A stretch of 50,916 bases of DNA, taken from Paludibacteraceae bacterium. Lineage in GTDB: Bacteria; Bacteroidota; Bacteroidia; Bacteroidales; Paludibacteraceae. The stretch covers positions 1-50,916 of the forward strand of contig JAFZGC010000136.1 in assembly GCA_017555595.1 (NCBI GenBank), given 5' to 3'. The position numbers and the translations under genes are program-made. Positions 33,845 to 43,786 of the stretch are shown piece by piece. The notes under the pieces were generated by a model, which saw only the letters and a list, made by a program, of their open reading frames with translations, was not told the origin of the DNA and searched no databases. Numbering within the stretch: position 1 is the first letter of the stretch; each line of letters starts with the position of its first letter.

Positions 33845-33871
33845 CGTGGTAAGTTCTAAAATTTTTAAATG

Positions 33872-34978
33872 TTAATCATTGAGTATCAACATCGCATCGC
33901 CGTAATCACCAAAGCGATAGCCCTCTTTGACAGCCTCTTTGTATGCCTTCATTACATTATCATAACCACCATATGTAACTACCATAATCAATTGTGTAGA
34001 TTGTGGCATATAGAAATTCACAAAGAATGCATTAGCAACGGAAAAATCATACGGAGGGTAAATAAACTTATTTGTCCAACCATCATAAGCCTTAATTTGT
34101 CCGTTTGTACCAACTACATGCTCTAAAGCACGCATAACTTCTGTGCCAACCGCACAAATCAGTTTGTTATTTTCATGTGCCTTATCCACAGCATCTGCAA
34201 CTACTGATGGAATAATAATTTGCTCACTTTCCACTTTATGCTTGGTCAAATCTTCCACATCTACAGGTTTGAAATTTCCCAATCCGACATGAGAAGTTAT
34301 TGTTTGTATCTCTACACCACGAATCTCCAAACGTTTGAGTAGATTTTTAGAAAAGTGCATACCAGATGCAGGCGCAGCCACAGCGCCAATTTTATCAGCA
34401 AATACCGTTTGATAGCGTTCCGCATCCATTTCATCCACCAATAAATCGCTAAACACTTTTTCGTATTCTTCATAGGTTTGTTCTGCCATTGGACGTACGA
34501 TATATTTTGGCAATGGCGTTGTATTTATCTCATAGAGATGTTGAACGAAATCCGTTCCTTCATAATCGGTCAAGAAACGTAGCGTACGCCCACGTGAAGT
34601 TGTATTATCAATTACTTCAGCAAAGATAGTAGCATCATCATCGAAAAACAACTTATTTCCAATGCGAATTTTACGCGCCGGATCCACTAATACATCCCAA
34701 TAGCGGTTTGCATTATTCAACTCCCGCAATAAAAACACCTCAATATTAGCAAGTGTTTTCTCTTTTTTTGCGTACAAACGAGCAGGAAAAACTTTAGTAT
34801 CATTGGCAATCAACAAATCGCCTTCGTCAAAATATGTAGCAAAATCACTCACTAATTTATGCTCAATTTCACCACTCTTAGTATGTAAAACCAACATACG
34901 CGCTTCATCACGGAAACGACTGGGAAACTGCGCGATTTGTTCTTCTGGCAGTTTAAATTTGAAATCACTTAATCTCAT
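33872..34978 (-). CDS. queA: S-adenosylmethionine:tRNA ribosyltransferase-isomerase QueA
   Basis: QueA makes epoxyqueuosine in tRNA from preQ1 and SAM. It begins [20 protein letters not shown], contains ASGMHFSKNLLKRLEIRGVEIQ-type motif near 208-225, HVGLGNFKPV and a C-terminal YGGYDNVMKAYKEAVKEGYRFGDYGDAMLI. 368 residues is within the family range. The start overlaps the truB stop by 14 bp, so the two tRNA-modification genes are translationally close. Confidence 0.95.
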   Translation of the reverse strand: MRLSDFKFKLPEEQIAQFPSRFRDEARMLVLHTKSGEIEHKLVSDFATYFDEGDLLIANDTKVFPARLYAKKEKTLANIEVFLLRELNNANRYWDVLVDPARKIRIGNKLFFDDDATIFAEVIDNTTSRGRTLRFLTDYEGTDFVQHLYEINTTPLPKYIVRPMAEQTYEEYEKVFSDLLVDEMDAERYQTVFADKIGAVAAPASGMHFSKNLLKRLEIRGVEIQTITSHVGLGNFKPVDVEDLTKHKVESEQIIIPSVVADAVDKAHENNKLICAVGTEVMRALEHVVGTNGQIKAYDGWTNKFIYPPYDFSVANAFFVNFYMPQSTQLIMVVTYGGYDNVMKAYKEAVKEGYRFGDYGDAMLILND

Positions 34979-35660
34979 TATCTATCAAATTTGTAAATTG
35001 TTCGAATGTCATACAATCCTCTATACGAATATCCCCGACTCTTGTTCTACGCAACGCTATAAGGTGCGCTCCACTATTGAGTCGTTGCCCAATATCGCGC
35101 GCTAAGGCACGGATATAGGTCCCCTTGGAACAAACAATACGCAAGGTCAGTTGCATCGTTTGAGGAGTGAATTCCTGTATTTCAATCTCATCTATAACTA
35201 GCAATTTGGCTTTTAATTCTACCTCCTCGCCCTGACGAGCTAACTTATAAGCACGCTTACCATCCACCTTCACAGCAGAGAACATTGGTGGCACTTGCCA
35301 TTGCTCTCCCTCGAAAGTAGGAATCACCTCTTCTATTAGTGCACGCGTAATATGATCGGTTGGGTAATTCGTATCTATCTCTTTCTCTAAATCAAAACTA
35401 GGAGTGGTTGCACCCAATTGCAATGTAGCCACATACTCCTTTTGATGGGCCTGTAATTGGTCTATCAGTTTAGTTTTCTTACCAGTACAAACCACAACAA
35501 CGCCAGTAGCCAAAGGATCTAGCGTTCCAGAATGCCCGACTTTGAGCTTTTTCACTCCCAATTTCTTACACAGCAACCATCGTGCTTTACCCACCACATC
35601 GAAACTTGTCCAACGATAGGGCTTATCAAATGCCAAAATCTCCCCCTCAACAAAGTCCAT
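34965..35660 (-). CDS. truB: tRNA pseudouridine(55) synthase TruB
   Basis: This synthase isomerises U55 in the T-loop of tRNAs. Catalytic Asp is in [14 protein letters not shown] (about 43-56); [35 protein letters not shown] and [15 protein letters not shown] are family motifs. It ends soon after the catalytic domain, without a PUA domain (231 residues), as in other Bacteroidota. I chose ATG 35660 rather than an upstream TTG at 35672; it overlaps uppP by 14 bp. Confidence 0.95.
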   Translation of the reverse strand: MDFVEGEILAFDKPYRWTSFDVVGKARWLLCKKLGVKKLKVGHSGTLDPLATGVVVVCTGKKTKLIDQLQAHQKEYVATLQLGATTPSFDLEKEIDTNYPTDHITRALIEEVIPTFEGEQWQVPPMFSAVKVDGKRAYKLARQGEEVELKAKLLVIDEIEIQEFTPQTMQLTLRIVCSKGTYIRALARDIGQRLNSGAHLIALRRTRVGDIRIEDCMTFEQFTNLIDNEIK

Positions 35661-36453
35661 ACACGATAGCAAAAATACCTACACAGAGGCAATATATGGA
35701 AAAATATATCAACTTCTGACGGCGAACAACATTAATCATGAACTTACAAGCTAGACAACCCGATACGAATGCCGCTAAGAAGCCCACTACCATCGGTACA
35801 AAGCCCAATTCACTAACCACTTCGCCACTCAAAATATCTAACAACTCCAACAATGCTTCGCCCAAAATAGGAATCAACACCATCAAAAAAGAGAACTTGG
35901 TTACACTCTCTTTCTTAACACCACACAGCAAGCCAGTAGCAATCGTTGTACCACTTCGGCTAAGACCTGGTAATACTGCAACAGCTTGTGCCAAACCTAT
36001 GATAATAGCATCTTTATATCCCACTTCATGTCCCAATCCAGCACGACGCTTACTTAACCATTCGCTGAAATACAACAAGATGGCTGTCACACATAAGCAG
36101 ATACCTACGAGCAACAATCCACTGCCAAAAAACGCCTCGACCTGTTCCTTGAAGAACAGACCAACAACAAAAACAGGTATCATTGACACAAGAATCATGC
36201 CCACATAATTCTTATCTTCGTTCCATTTTACCGTAGTAAAAGTTCCTTTGAATAGTTGTGCTACTTCCTTCCAAAGGATTACCAATGTAGATAACACGGT
36301 AGCTGTATGCACCACAATAGCAAAGGTAAGATTTTCTTCTCCTGCAGTGCCCAACAACTCCTGACCAATCTCCAAATGTCCAGAAGAAGAAACAGGTAAA
36401 AATTCAGTCAGTCCCTGAACAATACCTAAGAAAAGTGCTTCCCACCAACTCAT
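35647..36453 (-). CDS. uppP: Undecaprenyl-diphosphate phosphatase (BacA-type)
   Basis: This membrane phosphatase recycles undecaprenyl diphosphate to the lipid carrier for peptidoglycan and surface glycans. Motifs: [22 protein letters not shown] (about 10-31) and [15 protein letters not shown] (about 160-174). It has about eight membrane helices in 268 residues. Its start overlaps the DUF3098 stop by 4 bp (ATGA). Its product feeds the pathway encoded by mraY and murG earlier in the window and the exopolysaccharide genes. Confidence 0.96.
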   Translation of the reverse strand: MSWWEALFLGIVQGLTEFLPVSSSGHLEIGQELLGTAGEENLTFAIVVHTATVLSTLVILWKEVAQLFKGTFTTVKWNEDKNYVGMILVSMIPVFVVGLFFKEQVEAFFGSGLLLVGICLCVTAILLYFSEWLSKRRAGLGHEVGYKDAIIIGLAQAVAVLPGLSRSGTTIATGLLCGVKKESVTKFSFLMVLIPILGEALLELLDILSGEVVSELGFVPMVVGFLAAFVSGCLACKFMINVVRRQKLIYFSIYCLCVGIFAIVYGLC

Positions 36454-36668
36454 TTTTTGCCTGATTTAAATAAAATAGCTATAATCAATGTAAGGAAACC
36501 GAATAACGAAATCATCGGTCCAACTGTGATACGACGCACAGAAAATATATCTGGATTATACTCGGCTGTCCCACTTGGTTCACCTGCCATTAAAGCAAAT
36601 CCTATAACAACTATTATGACACTGATAGCAATTAGAATACTATTACTTTTAGGAAGATTAAATTTCAT
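36450..36668 (-). CDS. DUF3098 small membrane protein
   Basis: The 72-residue protein has two transmembrane helices (about 10-28 and 50-67) separated by a loop [22 protein letters not shown] that is typical of DUF3098. Function is unknown. It overlaps ftsX by 11 bp and uppP by 4 bp, the conserved Bacteroidota order ftsX-DUF3098-uppP. Confidence 0.9.
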   Translation of the reverse strand: MKFNLPKSNSILIAISVIIVVIGFALMAGEPSGTAEYNPDIFSVRRITVGPMISLFGFLTLIIAILFKSGKK

Positions 36669-37518
36669 ACATTTTACTAATTTTCATTCGAATATATCGG
36701 TTAGTAGCAACCAATGAAGCAAAAAACGTAATGAGGATACCAGTAATAACCACTGTAGCAACAACAAATACTATGTTTTGCCAAATCAACTGGAACAAGA
36801 TAATACCTAAACGACTATGACAATAATAATATGTAGCTACCAGCAGTACTATAGCTAATAACCCAGCCTCAAATCCCATACGAATATTTCGACGAATGAA
36901 AGGCCATTTGATTACCCATGGAGTAGCTCCAACAAGACGCATCGTGTTGATTAAGAATCGTTTAGAGTAAACCTGCAACTGAATTGTATTACTAATAAGC
37001 ACTAATGCTATTACCAATAAAGCCAATGCTACAGCCGACAGAATCATAGATATCTCACTCAAATTATTATCCAATACCTTTACCACATCCTTTTGATAAA
37101 TCACTTTATCAACAAATGGTAAGTTTGTTAGTCTTTTTTCTATATCAGCGATACTGTCTGAATGAGCGTACGATGCTTGCAAGCGTAGTTCGAAAGCATC
37201 TGTCAATGGGTTATACCCTAAAAACCTCGTTGGATCCTCTCCTAAATTAAGAATATGCTCTTGCAAGGCCTCTTCACGTGAGATGAAATGATAGTCTAAA
37301 CAGTATGGTGCATTTTTCAACAATCGCTCGGTACGTTCCAATTCTTCTGTAGTGTTGTCTGCTTTCAAGACAATAGATAACACCACATTTTCTTTTATCT
37401 GGCGCATCAATTCATGAGTTGACAACAATATCAAGCACTCTAGTCCCACCAAAAACAATACCAAAGCAATAGATATTGTTGTGGTAAAATACATGTTGAA
37501 TATATTACTTCTTTTCAT
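36658..37518 (-). CDS. ftsX: Cell division permease FtsX
   Basis: The 286-residue protein has one N-terminal helix (about 9-31), a periplasmic domain (about 32-165, with TERLLKNAPYCLDYHFISREEAL) and three C-terminal helices, the FtsX plan. With FtsE it forms an ABC-type complex that activates peptidoglycan hydrolases at the septum; ftsE is not in this window. It follows gldN by 45 nt, with a GC-rich hairpin (37532-37551) in the gap. Confidence 0.92.
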   Translation of the reverse strand: MKRSNIFNMYFTTTISIALVLFLVGLECLILLSTHELMRQIKENVVLSIVLKADNTTEELERTERLLKNAPYCLDYHFISREEALQEHILNLGEDPTRFLGYNPLTDAFELRLQASYAHSDSIADIEKRLTNLPFVDKVIYQKDVVKVLDNNLSEISMILSAVALALLVIALVLISNTIQLQVYSKRFLINTMRLVGATPWVIKWPFIRRNIRMGFEAGLLAIVLLVATYYYCHSRLGIILFQLIWQNIVFVVATVVITGILITFFASLVATNRYIRMKISKMYEI

Positions 37519-37531
37519 CTTACGAAGGAAA

Positions 37532-37551
37532 GGGCAGGTTTACACCCGCCC
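37532..37551 (-). terminator. Weak GC hairpin between gldN and ftsX
   Basis: GGGCAGG and CCCGCCC pair with one mismatch around a 6-nt loop. On the transcribed strand a pyrimidine stretch (TTTCCTTC) follows. It may partly separate the secretion genes from the ftsX group. Confidence 0.45.
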
Positions 37552-37563
37552 TATGATTTACAA

Positions 37564-38496
37564 TTAATATTCCCAGAGGTCTTGTTCAGCACTCAACAAT
37601 TCCCATTCAACACGCTCTTGTTCTTTCGCTATCTCCTCTGGGGTCTTAGCATAGTCAGGAATCATACGGTCGTACACATTACTTGTTCCTACAATGTAAG
37701 AGGAGTATAATTTCTTTAGGAAGAAATCATCGAACGTAACACGTTTAGAACTATTGTCAGATTGTATCACATATTGCTTCGCTAAATATGGTCGAAATGC
37801 ATCAAATGGAACCCAAAATAGGATTTGACCATATAGTGCATCCATGATCGGCATTTCATCGTAGTAGGTGGTATTATCTGCATGCATTGGAGCAATTGCC
37901 AAAATCTTAGAATACAAACGCGAATAATGTTTATCAAAGAACACAACTTCTTGAATCATATACTTCAACTGATTACGAACAAACCCCTTATAGGAGTAAT
38001 TATTGAATCGCATCTCATTAGTTGTAGAGTCATAATTAAGAAGCATATACTCCGAAGTGGCAATATTACCATCGCTCAATTCACCCGTACGGTCGGTATT
38101 CAAAATGCCAGGAATCATATCTCGTGGCATAGGAGGAAGATTGAAATATGGCTTAACATCACCCATATCCGAAGATTTTTCATACACATCCATTCCATCT
38201 TTGATGGCATTCAGCATGACCAAAAACAATGACTTGTGTTGAGGGTCCTCCGATGATACAGGATTATACAACTGATAATTTTGTCTAAAACGCATGTCAA
38301 TTATACGATACACAACGCGCGACCATACCACATCATCTACACGGTGAAATACATTAACTATAGAGTCAGTTTCGGATAACTCTTGCGTCTCTAATCGTAC
38401 AAGTCCCCTGTCATCTAAAAAAGAATTTACCTGATACTGTGCTTGTAGTGTGCTAACTGCAAACAATACAACTATAAAAATACAAAACTTCTTCAT
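37564..38496 (-). CDS. gldN: Type IX secretion protein GldN/PorN
   Basis: The 310-residue protein has a signal peptide (MKKFCIFIVVLFAVSTLQAQ) and the family features DVVWSRVVYRIIDMRFRQN (about 52-70), NYSYKGFVRNQLKYM and MPIMDALYGQILFWVPFDAF. GldN/PorN is a periplasmic partner of the GldK/PorK lipoprotein ring attached to the outer membrane. It is the last gene of the porP-gldK-gldL-gldM-gldN run, 9 nt after gldM. Confidence 0.94.
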   Translation of the reverse strand: MKKFCIFIVVLFAVSTLQAQYQVNSFLDDRGLVRLETQELSETDSIVNVFHRVDDVVWSRVVYRIIDMRFRQNYQLYNPVSSEDPQHKSLFLVMLNAIKDGMDVYEKSSDMGDVKPYFNLPPMPRDMIPGILNTDRTGELSDGNIATSEYMLLNYDSTTNEMRFNNYSYKGFVRNQLKYMIQEVVFFDKHYSRLYSKILAIAPMHADNTTYYDEMPIMDALYGQILFWVPFDAFRPYLAKQYVIQSDNSSKRVTFDDFFLKKLYSSYIVGTSNVYDRMIPDYAKTPEEIAKEQERVEWELLSAEQDLWEY

Positions 38497-38505
38497 AAAA
38501 CAATT

Positions 38506-40065
38506 TTAATTTAACTCTATCGGAAGACCACGCAATTGGATTTCTTTTCCATCGGGACCTTTCGCCTTGATATACATTAAGTTAACTGTATTACCTTGTT
38601 TAAGTTTTTTGATAGCCTCTAAGGCTTTATTATCAAAATGGTCTCCCTTAACAGAAATAGAAGCACCAGTTGGTAATTTAACTTGAAAACCAGTGATCTC
38701 AAACTTAGCTTGAACCAATCCATCAGCACCATAAGAAGCCACAATTTTGTTTTTAGGATTAATCAATTGCGCACGAGGGATACGTGTATCTTCGGTTGGG
38801 ACGCCATTGATTTCAAAATATGCATCTGGACGTGGCAAATTCTTTACTCGATAGACATGCGATCCCATCAAAGCTGCAGTTCCAGAGATATTAGCATATA
38901 CCTCAATGGATAAATTATCAGGTGCATTTGCTTCAGGACGAATAACCCACATACCATCTTTTTGTGTGATTGATGCTTGATTACATTTTACTTGTAAAAG
39001 ATGTGCGCTCACACCTGGTACCGAAATTGAGAATGGGTTGTCATAGCCACGATACATGATATTCAAATCTGTATTAGATATCGTAGCGGTAGGTTCGCCA
39101 ACAGTATATTCGCGTTCGAATGGCAAGTATTGCATCACACCTTGTTGATCTAAATAACCTATCTTACCAACGATTTTTTGGGTTCCTACTGTATTTGCTA
39201 TAACCTCATAGATACCTTTATCATTCAATCGTTGCCCATTGACATAATATTCAGGTGTTTGTGTAGAGTCGATTGCAGCCAAAATCACTTGTGCAGTATA
39301 TTTGGTGCCTTTTACCACATAGTTTGCAGAAGGTATGACATAGGCATTGAACTTGTTTACGCGCAAGTCACCAGCATCGGTTGCGCCCAATAACAAGCGT
39401 ACAGCCACTCCTTCGCAGTGACGTATATCGTTCTGTAATTTGGTTAAAATAGTGATAGACGCACACATTGGCATCTCGTTGAAAATCATGTTCTCCCATG
39501 TTACAGGATCACCTTCTGCATTCTGACCGTCATCAGTTACGAAGGTGCGATTCATCTCTTCATGGAACATGCTTGCACCAGGAACCTCTTCTGTGAACTT
39601 AATCAAGAAATTACGGAAACGATTGATTTTCTCCTTCAACACAGTCGCGTTACCCTCGTTAATAGCATATTGAGCAGGGATGTTAGTATCATCTTGCTTG
39701 CCAATTTCACTAACTTTAGCATTCTTCTTTGCCTTTTCTCCATCCGCCAATAATACCATATCATCTTTGAATGTTTGTACGTAAGCAAAGAACTCGTTTG
39801 ATACTCGTTGCACCTCCATCGCCTTATCATACCATTCTTGCGTCTTCTCTGGATTCTTGTCCAAAGCAGCCTTAAAAGTGGCATAGGCATCAGCATTACT
39901 ATCCTGCATAGTATCAATAGTAGCATGCAAGCTATCATCCACTTGCGTGTATCCGTTCAAGATAGCTGCACTGACATTGAGCGCCAACATGGCGGTCAAC
40001 ACCAGATACATCATACCTATCATTTTTTGTCTCGGAGTTTCCGGACAATTAGTTGCTCCACTCAT
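38506..40065 (-). CDS. gldM: Type IX secretion motor protein GldM/PorM
   Basis: The 519-residue protein starts with a short cytoplasmic segment and one transmembrane helix (RQKMIGMMYLVLTAMLALNVSAAIL, about 12-36). A helical periplasmic region follows and then four Ig-like beta domains to the C terminus (VPGVSAHLLQV, GLPIELN end). A dimer of GldM with GldL forms the proton-driven motor that contacts the GldKN ring across the periplasm. Length matches the family. Confidence 0.95.
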   Translation of the reverse strand: MSGATNCPETPRQKMIGMMYLVLTAMLALNVSAAILNGYTQVDDSLHATIDTMQDSNADAYATFKAALDKNPEKTQEWYDKAMEVQRVSNEFFAYVQTFKDDMVLLADGEKAKKNAKVSEIGKQDDTNIPAQYAINEGNATVLKEKINRFRNFLIKFTEEVPGASMFHEEMNRTFVTDDGQNAEGDPVTWENMIFNEMPMCASITILTKLQNDIRHCEGVAVRLLLGATDAGDLRVNKFNAYVIPSANYVVKGTKYTAQVILAAIDSTQTPEYYVNGQRLNDKGIYEVIANTVGTQKIVGKIGYLDQQGVMQYLPFEREYTVGEPTATISNTDLNIMYRGYDNPFSISVPGVSAHLLQVKCNQASITQKDGMWVIRPEANAPDNLSIEVYANISGTAALMGSHVYRVKNLPRPDAYFEINGVPTEDTRIPRAQLINPKNKIVASYGADGLVQAKFEITGFQVKLPTGASISVKGDHFDNKALEAIKKLKQGNTVNLMYIKAKGPDGKEIQLRGLPIELN

Positions 40066-40105
40066 ATTTTATTTATAAGCAATTATCATTATTTGCAAAT
40101 ACGTA

Positions 40106-41044
40106 TCATGACAACGCATTGAGCATATTGCCATACACTTTGTTCAGATCAGCTACTTGGCTTGCCAATTTCTTTGCAGCTTCCTCATAAGCCTCTTGGC
40201 TCTTCAATGAATCACCTGCAGTTTCTGTCATCTTCTTCACTACTGTGGTTAAACCATCGATTTGCTGTGCAACACCATTTACTTTTTCCGCTTGCACCTT
40301 GTATGCTTCAACCTGTGCTTGTACTGCATTAACTTGCAACTCATACACAGCATTTAGGCTACTCAACTGTTTAGCTATAGTCGCTACTTGAGTCTCATAC
40401 TCTTTGGTACCAGCTGCTACTTTCTTCATGTTATTAGCAACCTCACCATAAGAAGTTCCTAATGCATCACTTTGCTCAGTAATAGCCTTACCTGCAAGAA
40501 CAAATTGCTCCGCAGCTTGACTTGCAGCATCTAATTTCTCTGATAATTGTGTAGTTGCCGTAGCCACCTTACCTAACTCTGTCAATTGTGTTGCAGTTTT
40601 AGCCAAACCAGCGATGCCATTTTTCAAGGCATCCATATCTTTTTCAGACAATGTTGGTACATCCACTTTTGTACTTGCAGCACCTTCAGCACCACCTAAT
40701 AGGGTTGGTTTAGGACGAGATTGCATTTCTTCTAACAATTGAGGTTCAGTACCGTGTCCCAACAATTGAGGGAACACCTCGTGCCAATGAAACTCAGGGT
40801 GTGGTTTATCTAAACAACCAATTAAGAACAACACGGCCTCTGTTATCATACCTACCATCAACACAGCACCCGCACCTGGAAAGTGCATAATCTTAAATAG
40901 TGCACCAATAATTACCACAGATGCACCAATTGAATAAACCATACCAACAACACGTTTACCTTGGTAAGATCCATACCAATTCATGAAACGTGCGCCCAAA
41001 CCTTTTTTTTCTGTGCCGTTGCCAGCAGTCATTTCTTTTGCCAT
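40106..41044 (-). CDS. gldL: Type IX secretion motor protein GldL/PorL
   Basis: Two transmembrane helices (about 31-50 and 57-76; VGMVYSIGASVVIIGALFK and GAVLMVGMITEAVLFLIGC) carry the conserved membrane Glu (ITEAVL) proposed as the proton site. A long cytoplasmic alpha-helical, coiled-coil-rich tail (about 130-312) follows. GldL forms the pentameric stator-like part of the T9SS motor around the GldM helices. 312 residues is longer than some homologues because of the tail. Confidence 0.94.
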   Translation of the reverse strand: MAKEMTAGNGTEKKGLGARFMNWYGSYQGKRVVGMVYSIGASVVIIGALFKIMHFPGAGAVLMVGMITEAVLFLIGCLDKPHPEFHWHEVFPQLLGHGTEPQLLEEMQSRPKPTLLGGAEGAASTKVDVPTLSEKDMDALKNGIAGLAKTATQLTELGKVATATTQLSEKLDAASQAAEQFVLAGKAITEQSDALGTSYGEVANNMKKVAAGTKEYETQVATIAKQLSSLNAVYELQVNAVQAQVEAYKVQAEKVNGVAQQIDGLTTVVKKMTETAGDSLKSQEAYEEAAKKLASQVADLNKVYGNMLNALS

Positions 41045-41078
41045 ATTTTTATTGTTTTAATTATTCTACATTATATAA

Positions 41079-42440
41079 TTAGTTTCCTACATATGAACGA
41101 ACACAACGGAAGCCAATGTACGAACGGCTCTCGTATTGATACTCATATGTCCGTACGCCACATTGCAGGTAGTAACTAATATCCTTCCAACTACCGCCTT
41201 TTATCACTTTACGTTTCAATGTGTTAGGATCTTCTTTTCGAGCTATATATGGATACTCTGGATTCAAATCATTCACACTTGCATTAGACGATGAGGAAAA
41301 AGCGGAAGATGTCCACTCTGCCACATTACCAGCCATGTCAAATAAACCAAAGTCATTAGGTTGGAACTGTCCTACAGGCAATGTAGCCACACCAGTATCA
41401 TTGTGATACGATCCTCTATAAGGTTTGAAGTTAGCCAAGTAACATCCTTCCGCATCACGAGCATAGCGATCCCCCCAAGGATACATCGCCATACGACGCC
41501 CACCACGAGCAGCATACTCCCATTCTGCTTCGGTTGGCAAACGATACGAATTCATCATCACATGTTGCTGTGATCTCAACAACTGCGTACGCCAATGACA
41601 GAACGCATGTGCTTGTTCCCATGTCACGCCAACAACAGGGTAGTCTGCGTAACCAGGAGCACTAAAATAACTATGCAATAGCGGATCATTGTATGCATAC
41701 TCAAAATCACGAGCCCACACCATAGTATCAGGATAAACGCAAATAATACCGTTTGTATTGATATCACTTGGCTGGCGCAGAGGACGCTCAATGGTTTCAT
41801 AATGAATCTCATCATTTTCTACCCAAAAAGAATCCACACGAATAGTAGCGCCTTTAGGATAACGCCCACGAGCCACATCAAACTTATTTGATAATTTCAC
41901 AGCTTCGTTTATATTAGTCCATGTGTAATGATAACGTAACATGGTTGTTTTCAAGCCACCACGCCCATCGTTATAAAAGAGAGGAGACAAGGTCTCTGCC
42001 ATTGGGTCATCAGGAATGAAACGATTCTCCCAAGGTATACGCTTTTTCCAATTAATCAAGACTGTCTCATCATCCGATTCATAAGTAGGTGCTAGTGCAT
42101 ACTCACTATCCGAACCTTCTTCTTCAATCAGCAAAGAGTAAGCAATTGAGTCACGTACCCAATCAACAAATTGGTGATACTCACTATTGGTAATCTCGGT
42201 GTCATCCATCCAAAAGGCATTCACAGTTACCATAACGTTGTTATCAGACTGAGTAAAGACTGCTGATTGCGAGTTTGGTCCCATCAAAAAAGATCCCTTG
42301 CGAACAAGCACCATGCCAAAAGGATTTGACTCTACGAAGCCTACTCCAGAGGTAGTACCGACCAACTCTCCAGCTGGCTGACCGCAAGCTACCATTCCTA
42401 ACAATAATACTACGATTGATAATACTTTTGTTACTTTCAT
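41079..42440 (-). CDS. gldK: Type IX secretion lipoprotein GldK/PorK
   Basis: A lipoprotein signal (VVLLLGMVAC, Cys20) precedes a formylglycine-generating-enzyme-like (SUMF1) fold: FLMGPNSQSAVF (about 51-62), NAFWMDDTEITNSEYHQF, SYRLPTEAEWEYAARGG (about 300-316), LFDMAGNVAEWTSS (about 366-379) and VIKGGSWKD. In PorK/GldK the fold is structural, not catalytic, forming the large ring under the outer membrane with PorN. At 453 residues it fits. It follows porP by 27 nt. Confidence 0.95.
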   Translation of the reverse strand: MKVTKVLSIVVLLLGMVACGQPAGELVGTTSGVGFVESNPFGMVLVRKGSFLMGPNSQSAVFTQSDNNVMVTVNAFWMDDTEITNSEYHQFVDWVRDSIAYSLLIEEEGSDSEYALAPTYESDDETVLINWKKRIPWENRFIPDDPMAETLSPLFYNDGRGGLKTTMLRYHYTWTNINEAVKLSNKFDVARGRYPKGATIRVDSFWVENDEIHYETIERPLRQPSDINTNGIICVYPDTMVWARDFEYAYNDPLLHSYFSAPGYADYPVVGVTWEQAHAFCHWRTQLLRSQQHVMMNSYRLPTEAEWEYAARGGRRMAMYPWGDRYARDAEGCYLANFKPYRGSYHNDTGVATLPVGQFQPNDFGLFDMAGNVAEWTSSAFSSSSNASVNDLNPEYPYIARKEDPNTLKRKVIKGGSWKDISYYLQCGVRTYEYQYESRSYIGFRCVRSYVGN

Positions 42441-42467
42441 TTTTTTGTATTTTTTGTTTATTTTGAT

Positions 42468-43442
42468 TTACAAATATCGTACACTTTTATACTTATTCGT
42501 GCGTTTGGGTTTCAAGATATTAAATCCATATGCTAAATATAGCTCATGCGATCCATAGCTCTCACGCAACAAATTATTCGCAGGTAACTCATAGGTATAT
42601 CCCACCTGTAATCCATTTATGATATCCATCCCAAAAAGTACATTCACACTACCCGCTATTCGATATCCCAAGCCAAAACGATAGCGATCATTTACTTGAG
42701 CCAACAACGTTAGGTTAACATCCCAACTCAAAAAATCGGTCTGCAGCATGGCACTTGGCATTAACACCCACCTCTTATCGCGCAAACGCCAATGGTATCC
42801 GCCCACGGCATAAAACGTACCTCGCACATCTACTTCAGCCTTATCACTCCACTGCAAAGTAGGCTGTGTGACGTGCCCATAACTTACACCTACCCACCAA
42901 GTTGAGGTTGAATAATACACACCCATGCTCATATCAAACCCCATTCCTGAAACACCATTCTGACCGCTACCCACAGGGAGCGCATCATCGGTGGCGGTAT
43001 GGTAGGCATTATCTTCTACAGCTGCTATATTTTCAATATTGATGCTATCTACTGCAAAAGACAAATTCATAAATCCCAAATCTGCACCAATACTAAGATA
43101 CCCTTTGCCCAATTTCAATCGGTAAGCATATCCTGCATACAAACTCTGATTCGAGAACAATCCAAATTGATCATTCATAAATCGTACCCCTGCAGCATGT
43201 TGAGTCTTTCCAATTACAAAAGGCGAAGAGAACGAAAAATACGTTGTCATCGGAGCGTCCATTATCCCCGTAAACTGCATACGGTGACTGCCATAGACGC
43301 GCATCAAGTCACCATCCCCGACCGCCGCAGGATTATAAGTTGACTGCATAAACATGTATTGTCCTAGTTGTGGATCAAATTGTGCGCGAACAACCAGCCA
43401 GCCACACAACAAGCCACACAACAATACAACATACCGTTTCAC
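42468..43442 (-). CDS. porP: PorP/SprF-family type IX secretion outer-membrane protein
   Basis: A signal peptide (about 1-20) is followed by the PorP/SprF pattern FDPQLGQYMFMQSTYNPAAVG (22-42). The remainder consists of amphipathic strands ending in an aromatic-rich segment (YELYLAYGFNIL-like), a 14-strand barrel-type protein. PorP anchors C-terminal domains of gliding or surface proteins or links the PorKN ring to the membrane. The start is a GTG at 43442; no ATG fits. It is encoded 30 bp after the DUF2795 gene and leads gldKLMN. Confidence 0.9.
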   Translation of the reverse strand: MKRYVVLLCGLLCGWLVVRAQFDPQLGQYMFMQSTYNPAAVGDGDLMRVYGSHRMQFTGIMDAPMTTYFSFSSPFVIGKTQHAAGVRFMNDQFGLFSNQSLYAGYAYRLKLGKGYLSIGADLGFMNLSFAVDSINIENIAAVEDNAYHTATDDALPVGSGQNGVSGMGFDMSMGVYYSTSTWWVGVSYGHVTQPTLQWSDKAEVDVRGTFYAVGGYHWRLRDKRWVLMPSAMLQTDFLSWDVNLTLLAQVNDRYRFGLGYRIAGSVNVLFGMDIINGLQVGYTYELPANNLLRESYGSHELYLAYGFNILKPKRTNKYKSVRYL

Positions 43443-43472
43443 AATGCTTTCTTCTTTACTTATTCACACGAA

Positions 43473-43694
43473 TTAATACTCTTCCTCATCAAAGAAGAAG
43501 TCATCTTTCGTAGGATAATCTGGCCAAATATCTTCTATCGACTCAAATACCTCCTCATCATCCTCTATCTCTTGCAGGTTCTCTATCACCTCCAAAGGAG
43601 CACCTATACGATTTGCATAATCCAACAACTCGTCCTTGGTTGCTGGCCATGGTGCATCTTCAATTTTTGTAGCTAATTCTAAAGTCCAATACAT
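43473..43694 (-). CDS. DUF2795-type small acidic protein
   Basis: The 73-residue cytoplasmic protein contains WPATKDELLDYANRIGAPLEVIENL (about 16-40), the DUF2795 helix-turn pattern, and a very acidic C terminus (DDFFFDEEEY). DUF2795 has no established function. ATG 43694 is preferred to an upstream TTG at 43700. It is the first gene behind the promoter that also serves porP-gldKLMN. Confidence 0.8.
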   Translation of the reverse strand: MYWTLELATKIEDAPWPATKDELLDYANRIGAPLEVIENLQEIEDDEEVFESIEDIWPDYPTKDDFFFDEEEY

Positions 43695-43738
43695 AATCAA
43701 CCGTAACGCTATTTGCGCTTGTTACTAAATTAAGCGTG

Positions 43739-43770
43739 CAAAATTAGTAAAAAGTTCTTATATATGCAAA
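43739..43770 (-). promoter_or_regulatory. Promoter of the DUF2795-porP-gldKLMN operon
   Basis: Minus-strand TAATTTTG (43746-43739) with TTTG (43770-43767) exactly 20 nt upstream. Confidence 0.8.
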
Positions 43771-43786
43771 TTTTTCGTAAATTTTG